This document shows, piece after piece, positions 35,771 to 45,671 of a DNA stretch of 64,000 nt (positions are counted from its first letter, which is position 1; each line of letters opens with the position of its first letter). The notes beneath the pieces were generated by a model that did no database searches, was not told where the DNA came from, and saw only the letters and a program-made list of their open reading frames with translations. Location: NCBI GenBank assembly GCA_032622095.1, contig CP136061.1, positions 200,002,244 to 200,066,243 of the forward strand. Direction: 5' to 3'. A program made the translations under genes and the position numbers. The stretch comes from Siphonodentalium dalli. Lineage: Eukaryota > Mollusca > Scaphopoda > Gadilida > Siphonodentaliidae.

Positions 35771-36200
35771 TGCTACACCCCTGATATCCCAATACTGTTG
35801 TTTTGATAACAGTCAGCACAGGTATGAGTCGCCTCTGGTCATTAAGAGATTAGTTGGCTTTATATAACATTCACTAATTAAACAATGGCATATATTAACA
35901 TGACTAGGAATTATGTTACGGATTTCTTTGTGATCGCCTCCGTCTGGGCAGAATATCCAGCGTCCGGTAATGAAACATGCCTATATGACCGTATATGAGC
36001 GAGGTCAAGGACACGGGCGCACGTGAAATCGGACCCGCCCATATTGTTACCGGGATCAAAGTAGGCCTACATACCAAATTTGAGTCGGATCAGTCGAGTC
36101 TATGACGCACATACAGACAGACAGAAGTTCCAAAATATATAACAGATTTCTCAGTATTTGTGCTCTATTATCAGCCAATCACCGGTGTATCTATATTTAT
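35771..36200. other. non-coding; dispersed repeat with CAGACAGACAGA
   Basis: At 35940-36130 'GGGCAGAATATCC...CCGGGATCAAAG...ATACCAAATTTGAGTCGGAT...ACGCACATACAGACAGACAG' reads like an old dispersed repeat; no second copy in this window. No gene seen. Confidence 0.35.
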
Positions 36201-36972
36201 GACACGAACATGTTTAGGTGGAATTAGATTAGATAGAACTAAAGTCACATGAGCTGTAACAGAGACGATAGAGAACATGACATATACTTTAATTAAACTG
36301 GTTAGTCTTCTGAAAGTCGTCTCTGAATTGCAGCAGCATCAGTAAATATTGAAGTTGTTTTGTGCCAGGATGTTTTGAGAATACCACTTTCCTATGTCCA
36401 ACCAAATGATAGCAGAACTTCCATGACCCAATCGTGTTGAAGATTTACAATTTATATTTAAAGGTATATTATGGACTTATTCGGGTGCGTGTAAATGTAT
36501 AAGTTAGTATTCAGGTGCAATGTCAACTGGAGGAATATAGTATTCTACTAACATCGCCGAAGATCTCAAGCAAATCGACCGTACCACCCCATCGTCGGAA
36601 CTATGCTCAATTGTAAATATTTACATCTCGATTCGGGACGCAACTATTAGCGATATACTAACGAAAACGATTTCGCCATCAAGATTCACTGCATGTAATT
36701 AATGTATAAGAATGACAGTGTGAGTTGTCAATTTGGATATAATATTTTTAAAAATAACTACTTTGAGCAAGATTATTCTCCATTTCTATGTTATCACCTT
36801 ATGGGAGTGTTTCACTTCACTTTAACACGCACGGTGCCTGTATTAAATAGGGCTCTGTTTTATAACATCTGTTCCATAACTACTATTTTAATTTTGAGGT
36901 TGACTATAGGTTTTTTTTAAATATAAATCACACTATGCGAAAATAAAATATGAAGGTCTTCATTAATTCATC
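36201..36972 (+). repeat. mosaic of dispersed repeats shared with 10128-11600 and 38675-39800
   Basis: Part 1 (36205-36360) matches 10128-10275. Part 2 (36455-36835: TTCTACTAACATCGCCGA, ATGCTCAATTGTAAATATTT, ATAAGAATGACAGTGTGAGT, TTGAGCAAGATTATT, TTCACTTCACTTTAA) matches 38675-38945 and then 39715-39795. Part 3 (36900-36965) matches 11535-11600. The element thus exists in three arrangements in this window. Confidence 0.6.
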
Positions 36973-37472
36973 TTAAAGGCACGTGCGGCCTTAATTGTCG
37001 AAAATATTCATTTTTGTTCCAAACACCGTAAACAGAAAAACAGTAAAACGCATACAGCTCCGTTCACATATACCATGACCATCGCGTAAACAGCATGTTA
37101 TCATAGAGACCTACTATATTTTACCTAAGAAGAGACTGATTGTGTTACAGAAGACAGCACAATGCTACTGGCTAATCACACACAAATGGCATTAACGCTC
37201 TTTATTAGTTCCATATCAGGTATTCACCAACAAAGAACGCTCTTTATGTTTACCATCATAATATAAACAAACACCAGAAAAGTTACTTTTTATGCCTTTG
37301 TTTACATAACAATGGTCAAACATATGACCATAACGTACTGTTTATGTCATATTTCTTATTTGTATACGGACAAAGTCTATCTACATTTTGATGTTCTTTC
37401 TGTTTGTGGCGGTTTTTGACGGGTGGAGATATTTTCACAGGATACCCACCGCCAAGGCCAACCGTGTCTTTA
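36973..37472. mobile_element. TTAA-flanked MITE, full copy 2 (500 bp)
   Basis: TTAA at 36973-36976 and 37469-37472 flank ends AGGCACGTGCGGCC and GGCCAACCGTGTCT (reverse complement AGACACGGTTGGCC), a 14-bp imperfect TIR. The body is nearly identical to 59805-60306. TTAA target sites are used by piggyBac and Kolobok elements; the ends alone do not decide. A minus-strand peptide (KISPPVKNRHKQKEHQNVDR) open in two copies reflects nucleotide identity and is not evidence of a gene. Confidence 0.8.
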
Positions 37473-37720
37473 AAGTAATCACATGTAATCAAAAAGTATT
37501 TGATTACTCTTTGTGAAATTACTGTATTTGTAATCAAATAAATCAACTGGAAAAAGTTTTTATAATCATCAAACTGAAAAGTATTTGTATTTTAATCAAA
37601 CACTTTAGCCATGTAATCACCTCATCCTAAATAGCCAGAGCGAGGATTGTTGATTCGTATGCTACAATTTGCAGCACACGAATCCACAATCTTCGCTCTG
37701 GCTCGGACATCTTGGGTCCA
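37473..37720. repeat. TAATCA-rich patch and a 77-bp hairpin
   Basis: 37475-37615 repeats AAAGTATTTGATTAC-like words. At 37633-37703 GCCAGAGCGAGGATTGTTGA is mirrored by TCCACAATCTTCGCTCTGGC, a stem-loop with about 27-bp arms. Confidence 0.6.
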
Positions 37721-38674
37721 CGAGTTCAAATCTGGATACAAGCAGCACTTTTATCGGCCTGCCGGAAGACTACACTTAAGAACCTATTTCCCTATAGCAA
37801 GCACTTCGTGTATCTCCAGCACGATCGCGACGTTTCTATATACTTAAATACAATTATTTATCTTATTGTTGAATTAAAGATTGTTCAACCCGTACATGTA
37901 ATCAGTAAAATGTGGAATTAGAGTCCCATTTATGAGGTAGCAGAACACAATCTACACCGATTGCGACCAACCTTGAGTTGGAATTAGTGTTTACTACATA
38001 TGTTTGCCTTGTTATCGGTTATTTTATGTATACATTGGTAAGAAGAGATAATTATCTGTACATAGGTTTGTTCGAGTATACCGAGTTATGACCTTTTCAT
38101 TGGATTCCGAAAACTCCAGACTTTTAATAATTCTTTGAATGAAATCAAGGGAAGGATGACACCGCGAATGTCAGTAAATAAAAATCCTTTAACCTGATTG
38201 ATATATCATGCAAACTAATAAATATTGAGCACATAAAATAGTTATCATGTAGTAAATTATTCGAATCTGAGAAAATACATCAAAGTTGTTCGAATTTACG
38301 TGCTGCTTATTGTGTTCAAAAAGTTATATATTTGTATTGTGGAGTCTTTCTAACAAGATATGTTGGGAACACGGTGAAGAAAAAGGACAAGCAAGAAAGG
38401 GCAAAAGGAAGAACATATATACAAAAAAGTGCAATAATTTCATAAGGTGAACTCGTATCTGATGACGAAATTGCCACGGATATAATGAAATGGAGATAAC
38501 TCAATAACAATTTGTATCGACGCGCTGGTATCTTGCTCTCTTTGCTGGCAGCACTAGGCGATAAACGCGGTGCCAAATTGTTTTTCTCCTGACGAGTTAG
38601 TTCTCCTGATTATTAAGGGAGGTTTGTACAGTCGCGCTCGTCTTTTAGTTGTTGTCAGCTGCCATCTTTGCATA
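37721..38674. other. non-coding, nothing recognised
   Basis: Short frames at 37647-37921 and 38316-38576 have no recognised domain. Confidence 0.4.
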
Positions 38675-39800
38675 TATGAACATAATTAAAAACATATTAT
38701 GGCTTGTTTGGGTGCGTGAAATTGATAAGCTAGTACTCAGGCGCTATGCCAACCAGGGGTATGCAGCATTCTACTAACATCGCCGACAATTTCTAAGAAA
38801 TTTACCATACCACTCCATAGAAAACATCGTCTGAACTACGCTCAATTGTAAATATTTTCATCTCGTTTTGGGGATGACCATCTGGAGTCATTGCATTTAA
38901 TTAATATATAAGAATGACGGTGTGTGTTATCAATATGCAATGAACCGTCGGTTTCGATGCATCTGTCGGCGTATAGAAGTGTCTGATGCCGAATTATATA
39001 CTGTATAATTTCGCGAAGCATAAATTAGTTAGTGATCAAACTAGTTTATACGAAGAAACTATATTAAAAACACAAAAATAGTAAAACTGCCCAAGCGAAA
39101 CTTGTGTCTGGACTTCATCAGCTCTTTTAACGGAAAATGGGAAATTAGGTCGAGAATAAATTGGGCGACCGACCGGAAGTTCACACACACAAATCTGATT
39201 TTCCAACTACACAAAAGCAAGACACCACACCCGTAAACTATTAAACTGTACTTGCTGGTGTATAATTCGCTTATTTGAAACGATTCTAGAACATATATTT
39301 TCATTTAGACATTCACAATTCCGAAGAACTTGGTGTTCCCAAACTTCCACACCGAAGCTGTATAAATGCTAATACCAATGGTGGAATAGTTATGTAACAC
39401 ATTCCTTTATCCCCGACTGAAGTATCATATTTCATAGTTTCACTGATCTGTATAATTCGTTAATTTTGTTTTCTCGGAATGGTAACTATATGGACGCGTT
39501 TAAGAAATGACGTCATGATGTGGGGCGACCGTTGTTGCATGTCGCCCAATTTTCTCAAAGTATCACTGCGCGTTGTGATGCGGGAAACGACAGTTCCCTC
39601 GGATGATAGAAATTGTCGCTACCAAGCGTATCTAAGGGCATTGACCAATCAAATGCACGCATTTAAGCGAAAGCGAAAATAGTTGTAATTATATTTCGAT
39701 TAATATTTGTAAAATTTGTAAAATTGAGCAAGATTATTTTAAATCTCTAGTTGTTCACCGTGCCGGAGTGATTCACATCACTTTAAAAGATGTATTCATA
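38675..39800 (+). repeat. second copy of the 36455-36835 repeat, split by about 770 bp
   Basis: TTCTACTAACATCGCCGACA, CTACGCTCAATTGTAAATAT and ATAAGAATGACGGTGTGTGT (38770-38932) match the first half of the repeat. TTGAGCAAGATTATTTTAAA and TTCACATCACTTTAAAA (39724-39790) match the second half. The intervening DNA (about 38945-39715) holds ATTGGGCGACCGACCGGAAG and an inverted echo GGGCGACCGTTGTTGCATGT, so it may be a nested insertion. Confidence 0.5.
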
Positions 39801-39835
39801 GAATCATAGTTCGAGACCTCATGTTCAAGTTCAAG

Positions 39836-40050
39836 TTAATTCACCCGCCCTAAAGCATGGCTGGTTTTCAAATAATTGGAGTAGAAATCACAAACGTCTT
39901 GGTCTCACTTTTGACAATAGCGGCATGTGAAAAGTTAAATATTATCAGAAGGCACAAATTCAGCCTGAGCAGGAAGACTCTTGAAACATGTATACATCGG
40001 GTTAGCATGTATTATGGTCATGTTCTTGTCAAATATCCCTTATTGTGAAC
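39836..40050 (+). pseudogene. LINE reverse transcriptase scrap
   Basis: In one frame the region reads NHKRLGLTFDNSGM, the 'HKxLGxTFxNxGxW' motif after the RT active site. One frameshift later (near 39920) it reads KLNIIRRHKFSLSRKTLETC then YGHVL, matching the 'KLNxLRRxKFxLSRKTLExxYxSFIRPxLEYGxVL' region of jockey/CR1-like LINEs. Only about 60 codons survive, with damage in the IRP motif. It has no catalytic residues and is clearly dead. It overlaps the same protein region as the copy at 10317 but is more diverged. Confidence 0.7.
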
Positions 40051-40150
40051 AAACCTGCGAGCGAACTACATAAGAACCAACACAAAAGAATTGTCTCGAA
40101 GCACGATGGATGTACTGACCCAGGGAAACCAACCAACAGTAACATTTCTA

Positions 40151-40170
40151 TTTAAAGTCGCCGTCGCGAA
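40151..40170 (+). repeat. left partner of a perfect 20-bp inverted repeat with TTAA
   Basis: TTTAAAGTCGCCGTCGCGAA; its exact reverse complement lies at 45652-45671. TTAA (40152-40155) sits at the outer edge, as expected of a TTAA-target transposon end. It lies 214 bp upstream of the P2X7C exon 1 ATG. Confidence 0.85.
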
Positions 40171-40384
40171 AATTCTCAATATATGTTCATTTATTCATAT
40201 TAGGTTATGCACACTTATTTAAGAAAACAATCCCCCACTGTATGAAAGATACGAGTGTTTACGACTGTGGGTGGCTGTATGATAGCCTGATGCCTCACTT
40301 CATTATCTATTTTGACGGAAACAGTTATTTGCGAGAAAGCGTGTGACGTAATAGAGGACCCTGGGGATTCCCACTGTGTCATGT

Positions 40385-40615
40385 ATGGCGGACAGCAACA
40401 TTTTTTTTGCGATCCGATTGTTCCTCGTCTGATTCGTCAGCAGAAGACACTTTAAATTCGACAACGGGAGCGTACATGCACGAGCCGGAATTACCACAAA
40501 ATCAGTTAAATCACCATGGTGTGAGACCACCAAACGACCCAGACCTTGGATGGCGAAGAGATGAAAATCGCGTACGAAAATGGCGAGTCACTGAGCGTCT
40601 ATTAAAAATATCGTG
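40385..40615 (+). CDS. P2X7C-domain gene, proposed exon 1
   Basis: From ATG 40385 the frame gives MADSNIF..., then shifts at the eight-T tract 40401-40408. With one T fewer it continues as RSDCSSSDSSAED, then GAYMHEPELPQNQ, then PDLGWRRDENRVRKW and ends ...LLKIS plus TG. A Ser/Asp-rich N terminus followed by a 'YxFEP'-like word (here YMHEP) is the usual lead into this domain. The proposed donor at 40616 (GTCACT) is weak, but it is the only nearby GT in the phase needed to complete the Trp codon before CSCG. Alternative: a 3' splice site (TTCCTCGTCTGATTCGTCAG) ends at 40440, so part of this exon could be internal. Confidence 0.55.
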
Positions 40616-41439
40616 GTCACTGGCAAAACATGTGAAAATAAAATTGATGTAAATACTAGCGAATACCCCCTTTATTCGAGCGGTCATGTGTAATAATCAT
40701 AACGCATACTCAATACATCGAAATGTGAAATATAATTCAAGGAAAAGTTGTGTGTCTGCCGAAATGTTAGTCTAAAAATATACTAGTTGTATTTTTTTTT
40801 ACTAAAAATGTAAATTTTGTGATGTATTGAAATTCTGGATTCGTGCTCACGGATTGACATTGGATTCAGCTATTAGTATCAGTACTATCACAATCAGTGA
40901 CAGTGTTTGCACTGGCTAAAAAAATAAATAATAATTTGCCAAAAATTAGCTAACTCTTGATTTGTGACACTGTCCAAGAAAAAAAAGTGTCTTGAATATT
41001 CAACATGTTAATTGTTATCTCGACACATTTTGAGATCCTGACATGCGCATCTCAAGATCTGAACATATTACAGTAATTACTAGTATCTCGCAATATTATT
41101 TTGAGATCTCTCAAGATTCTTTTCTCGAAATCTCGAGAGAGTTGAGATAATATTTCGGTGGAGATATTTTCTATAACAGTACCGGGTATATGGTACATTG
41201 TATATCATTTTGAAGACAGATTCATTGTGGTCCAAGTGAGATGATTAATCATATTCACGGGTGCACGTGACTGCCTGGGTTCTATACATGTACATCTAGT
41301 ATGTCTTTTGAATGAAAATCTGTTACGGTACCGACATAGAAGAGCAACAGGAGGTATCTCGGATTCTCGGTCCAATACAGCATCAACCCATCTAATTTCC
41401 CAAGCTGTTGTGGACTGAGAAGACTTGATCTATACATGC

Positions 41440-42085
41440 CAATGTATGCTATTTCTGAATATATAGTCATGAAACGGAAAGAAATTAACTTTCCAAGAAA
41501 AAGTTGTTTGAGTCAGTATTTGGGGCGGGAGAAAGATACCCGGGCTTTATTGTCGCCCCCATTCCCCAACCGAGAAGCTACTTATGACAAAAATGAACTT
41601 GTTATTTTATTGCTTATTTTGCTTCATACGGCCATGAAATGGCGAGAGATACTCAGGCCTCGGTATTTTCCCCCTCCCACCCAAACCATGACTCAATGAA
41701 ATTTTTCTCGATTAAATTTAATTTCTCGCCATTTCATGACTATATAAAGCGCTATACATGTAAGTGATCAATCATAAGATATTTTTTCCTCATATTTAGC
41801 TGCTGGGTTTGGGGGGGGGGGGTGGTATATTCAGGCCTGTGTAATTTCTCCCCACCCCAAATCCTGACTGAATAATTTTTTTAATGGATATATCACTGGA
41901 TATATAGGGCAATATAAGCGATTAAATAGTTAGATTATTTTTGTCATATGTAGATGCTGGGTGTGGGGGATACTCAGACCTGGGTATCTAATTCCCCCTC
42001 TCCTCACAAACCCTGACTCAAACAACTTTTTCTTGTAACATGTTAATTTATCGCCATTTAATGACTATAACGTCAAAATAAATAA
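41440..42085. repeat. degenerate array of TAGTCATGAAATGGCGAGAAATT units, within the intron
   Basis: Words GTCATGAAA(C/T)GG, AAGTTGTTTGAGTCAG, GGTTTGGGTGGGG and TTTTATTGCTTATTTTGCTT recur, some inverted (TTTCTCGCCATTTCATGACT at 41722). The array contains a 13-G run near 41812. A sister array lies at 44000-44690. Confidence 0.6.
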
Positions 42086-42411
42086 GCAATAAATTAATAC
42101 ATGTACATTATATTTTGTCATATGTTGAATTCTCGGTGGGTGTGAGCATTTGACAGACTGAAAATAGTAAAAAGGGGGGATGCACTGGGGGAGATATCAT
42201 GTGCACGTGGTCAGGTAAACAAACCATACATGTATTAAGTCGTGAATCCTTAAAACAAGATATTAACATACCTGGATAATGAAATAGATACCTGGTAAAC
42301 AATTCAGCAGGTATAACTCCTGATAAACAATTTGTGCGAAACTTGTCCAAGATACATGTATCCATGAGAACAAGTGGACGGACAGACGCATGCCCACTGT
42401 CATCTATCAGA

Positions 42412-42618
42412 ACATACAGCGATGCCCTAAACATTCAACCCCTTAACCACAGCAGAACTGTGTGTAACTTTTCAGGATTTAGTCCGAAATATGGCTTGTT
42501 GCCATTCATGAAGGCTTTCCGGTGAATTTCAACAAGCCATATTTCCGACTGAATCCTGAAAAATTACCTATAATTATGATGTGGTTAAGAGGTCGATTAT
42601 TTAGGGCATTACTGTATG
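42412..42618. mobile_element. foldback form of the 1064-1195 MITE, copy 2
   Basis: ACATACAGCGATGCCCTAAA, CCTTAACCACAGCAGAA and GGATTTAGTCCGAAATATGG are mirrored by CCATATTTCCGACTGAATCC, TGTGGTTAAGAGGTCG and TTTAGGGCATTACTGTATGT. The arms are about 88 bp around a 30-bp loop. It lies in the intron of the P2X7C gene. Confidence 0.8.
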
Positions 42619-42722
42619 TCGAGTTTGTTACACATTTGTCAAAGTTTGCATCAATAAAATTGAGCAATTGAATGTTAACTCTGAGGTGTTCCATAATACA
42701 CGTATTTCCCTTGTCATTTCAG

Positions 42723-43144
42723 GTGTTCATGCGGCCTATGTACTGTGATGGAGACTACCTGTGAGTGCAGATGTTGCCATGAGATTGAAAAAGTTGAGGC
42801 CAAGCTGAAGGAAGTGATAAAAGCGTTTTCAGAGGAAGGACACTTCAAGTGTATCGCTGAGACTGTCCCATTCAGGAGTGTGTACCTGGACCCATGGGTA
42901 CTTGAAATTGCATGGTTAGGATACCAGCAACAGTATAGTCATCCGTTTAATGGACATCTGCACAACAAATACAGGCATATAGCATAAAGACAGTTTATTT
43001 CGGTGGTGCTATGGCTAGTTTTGGCTACCTTGGTTTGCATAACCGCAGACCTCTTCCATCGTGTGTTGTGAATGGCATCAGTATGCTTTCCCAAATGATG
43101 GTGGAAATTACAGGGGCTTTCGTTTGCCCGAGCTGGAGAAATGA
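42723..43144 (+). pseudogene. P2X7C-domain gene, exon 2 (zinc domain) with 3' lesions
   Basis: The acceptor CCTTGTCATTTCAG precedes 42723. The intact part, to 42984, reads CSCGLCTVMETTCECRCCHE, then KVEAKLKEVIKAFSEEGHFK, then CIAETVPFRSVYLDPWVLEI and ends KYRHIA before a TAA where YRQF is expected. After the stop, family-like words continue in changing frames: RQF, RWCYG (shifted), FGYLGL with RRPLPSCVVNGI (shifted), then YAFPNDGGNYRGF (shifted) to a stop at 43142. The Cys pattern CxCGxC...CxCxCC and the late PSC/VVN motif are characteristic of the ballast domain. Order is conserved, so this is one damaged exon. Confidence 0.8.
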
Positions 43145-43255
43145 ATGAATAAATGAATGAAATCTTAATAGATTATTGTTACAATGTATCTCCCTAATCT
43201 TCATCTCCCATAAAATTCATCGACAAAATATCAAAGTGTTATATAACAAAATGAC
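43145..43255. other. 3' flank of the P2X7C exon
   Basis: ATGAATGAATAAATGAATGA microsatellite-like start, then AT-rich sequence. An AATAAA-type word (AATGAATAAATG) at 43141-43152 could serve as a poly(A) signal but may be chance. Confidence 0.35.
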
Positions 43256-43480
43256 AAATTTTCAAGTAAGTGGCACTCAGAAATGGGTTAACTCTTCCTG
43301 TGAGTAGAATATCTCAGGTCATGCTCCATTTGCTACTTATCACATCTTTGTATCTCACATAGTACTAATCTAATTGTTATGAAATGTATCAAAGATGGGA
43401 CACATGGCGATTGGAGCATGACCGGAGAGTTTCTACTCACAAAATTAACACATTACTGAACGCCACTTACTTGAAAGTTT
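43256..43480. mobile_element. foldback element, sibling 1
   Basis: Arms TTTTCAAGTAAGTGGCACTC...GGTCATGCTCCA and TGGAGCATGACC...GCCACTTACTTGAAAGT, about 70-80 bp, surround a loop containing ACTAATCTAATTGTTATGAA. The same loop sequence is found in the adjacent foldback at 43496-43660. Confidence 0.8.
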
Positions 43481-43495
43481 GCTTTTTCAGATTTA

Positions 43496-43660
43496 GATTT
43501 TTTTTTCTGGAGAATGAACACACAAAATAGTAAGTTATCCCCAGACAGAAATCACTCTATCTCCCATGGTAATAATCTAATTGTTATGAAATTTATCAGA
43601 GTGATTTATGTCAGAGGGTAACTTACTTTTTTATGTGTTTCGTTCTCCAGAAAAAAATCT
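43496..43660. mobile_element. foldback element, sibling 2
   Basis: Arms AGATTTTTTTTTCTGGAGAA...AGTAAGTTATCC...AATCACTCT and AGAGTGATT...GGTAACTTACT...TTCTCCAGAAAAAAATCT, about 65 bp, surround a loop with ATAATCTAATTGTTATGAAA. The arms differ from sibling 1; the loop is nearly the same. Confidence 0.8.
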
Positions 43661-43999
43661 ATTTCATGACAGGGGTTAAACTAAAACATGCCGAATGAAA
43701 ACTGATATTTTCTTGATTCAACTAATAATTGACATATATATAAACTTTTGGATAATATCTAGGGACTTACCCGATAGAACTATTGAACTATTTGGCATCA
43801 CCAACAACAAAATGACATTCAATATTTTTCAGCAAAAAACATAATTTAACCCTTCCATCGTTCAGTAGTTCCAAATGAAATGTTCAGATAATATGTTCAA
43901 CAAATGACCTGAACTTATTATCTAAACTTTAACCACCAACGAATAATGAATTACTAGATGGGGTACCCGGTGTAACACGTCATCTCCCCCAGGATATCT

Positions 44000-44690
44000 T
44001 CACCCCCACACAGGATAGCTCCCCCATATATGACTAAAATTAATTTCACTCATTTGATAACGTTTGACACTGGAATGGCCAAAAAATTGTTTGATATTTA
44101 ACTTTTTATTTAAAATTTTTTCATAGTTTGATCCTGAAATGGCCAGAAAAATGTTTTTTTTTATAATTCCCTTTTTTTCATTAAAATATATTTTTTTCCA
44201 AGCGACAAAATTTTTTAATCACACAATTGATTATTTGATCCTGCAATGGCGAGAAAAATGACTTTTGAGATTTAAATTTGTTTTTATTTAATTTCATTTT
44301 TTTCAAATGTCCAGGTCTGGATAGCTACCCACAACCCAGCACCTACATGACAAAAAAATCGCCTTATGGTTTTATCGCTTATTTTGCTTTATATAGTCAT
44401 GAAACGAAGATGTCCAGACCGGGATATAGCCACCCCCCCAACCAGCGCCTACTTGAGAAAAATCATGGTTTTATTGCTTATTTTGCTTTATATAGTCATG
44501 AAACAGCGAGAAATTAACTTCTTCCGAGAAAAAGTTGTTTGAGTCAGGGTTTGGGTGGGGGTAAGATGTCCAGGCTAGGAAGGGAAGAAAGAAGTCCAGG
44601 ACCTACATGACAAAAAATCATCTTGGGGTTTTATTGATTATTTTGTTTTATAGTCATGAAATAGCAAGAAATAGACTTCTCCTGAGAAGG
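44000..44690 (+). repeat. degenerate array related to 41440-42085
   Basis: TTATTGCTTATTTTGCTTTA followed by TATAGTCATGAAAC occurs repeatedly (44386, 44475, 44630 regions), with GAAATTAACTTCTTCCGAG, AAGTTGTTTGAGTCAGGGTT and GTCCAGG...CCTACATGACAAAAAA. The period is about 90-150 bp and irregular. The earlier part has CTGGAATGGCCAAAAA and CTGAAATGGCCAGAAAAATG. Confidence 0.65.
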
Positions 44691-45160
44691 TGATGTATGG
44701 AACTAATCTGCATAAAATGACAAAATAATGACTATTGTTCACTATTTTTAAAGCAAACGCTTATTCTGGTCGTTGTCACATGTTTGTATATTATAATGAA
44801 AAAAGGAAAATTGGAGAAAAAAAAATTGAACCCCATACAATGCTGAGGATGCGGTCCATTTTGGGAGGGGCTGGTGTGTTTACCCTAAACATAGATATTA
44901 CATTATTTAGCGTAATAACACTCCAGTATTTACTTTTTCAACTCAATGAATGGAGGAAGCCATACCACTATTTTATCATATTAAAATCATTTTCACAAAG
45001 ATGATACATGCAGATAAGTAGACAGCATAGCCGCACAAGAAGCCCTTCTTGTGTAACTTGAAAGCAGAAATCTGTGAAAGCGGTCACGTATCCCATGTAT
45101 TTCATATCAACAACAGGTTGGAAGTTAATAAATTTCGAAGTTCCTGTGGACGGTGGACCT
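44691..45160. other. non-coding, nothing recognised
   Basis: An 89-codon frame at 44735-45004 has no recognised domain, although it lies within the TIR-bounded 5.5-kb segment. Confidence 0.4.
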
Positions 45161-45167
45161 ACATGTA

Positions 45168-45232
45168 GATCATGCCACGAATACCTACGCCAGCGGCACG
45201 GGAGTAGAGATTCATGGCATGATCTACTGTGG
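45168..45232. repeat. 65-bp hairpin TAGATCATGCCACGAAT...
   Basis: TAGATCATGCCACGAATACC is mirrored by GTAGAGATTCATGGCATGATCTA around CAGCGGCACGGG. A related arm is at 4996-5040. Confidence 0.75.
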
Positions 45233-45651
45233 ACCTATTATGATAGTCACAGTGACACACGAAATTCGTCCAAATATGTACGCATTTACTCCGGAGCTGT
45301 TGGCCACGCGAATAAATTACTGTCGTATTATTCAATATTTTATTACACATATAAACCCATTCCGAATTCACGATTTCCAACGAAAACGAAACATGTTTCA
45401 ATGTGAAATAAAACAAAACCACGCAGAAACCGATTTCGATAACACAATGTCAACAGAGTGTGGGAAGGTCCTCTATGACGTCACGGGTCAAAAATAAAAT
45501 ACACCTCATCTGTTGTTTTCGTTTCGAGCTGTGCGCATGACAAGGGGTTTCCTGGAATCTGAATCGATAGCGGCTAATCTCGGGGCGATTCATTTCGTTC
45601 TCAGAACGACTATGTGGGTCTAATAAGCGGGGAAATGGGCAAAATATGAAC

Positions 45652-45671
45652 TTCGCGACGGCGACTTTAAA
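45652..45671 (-). repeat. right partner of the perfect 20-bp inverted repeat with TTAA
   Basis: TTCGCGACGGCGACTTTAAA, the exact reverse complement of 40151-40170, with TTAA (45667-45670) on the outer side. No third occurrence noticed in the window. Confidence 0.85.

Larger units (their letters stand above)
40385..43144 (+). pseudogene. two-exon P2X7 C-terminal (ballast) domain gene, broken near its 3' end
   Basis: Exon 1 (40385-40615) joins exon 2 (from 42723) across a GT...AG intron of about 2.1 kb, creating a Trp codon from TG|G. The result is an acidic/polar N-terminal region followed by WCSCGLCTVM...CECRCCHEI, the Cys-rich zinc-binding start of the P2X7 C-terminal domain. That domain is also known in many aquatic animals in stand-alone proteins without the channel part; no P2X channel sequence is present here. 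The 2.1-kb intron contains a MITE (42412-42618) and a degenerate array. Breaks: one extra T in the T8 tract of exon 1, a stop codon at 42985 where the family has Tyr, and at least three frameshifts between 42995 and 43085. The T8 shift may be an assembly slip; the 3' damage looks genuine. Function unknown; likely a recently dead copy. Confidence 0.75.

Noticed and set aside
37316-37546. Conserved minus-strand peptide shared with 60149-60430 as a real protein
   Set aside because: The two loci are near-identical copies of the TTAA MITE; identity is at the DNA level, and the frames differ outside the element.
44735-45004. Transposase ORF inside the 5.5-kb TIR-bounded segment
   Set aside because: No DDE/D motif or other recognisable transposase feature in this or neighbouring frames.
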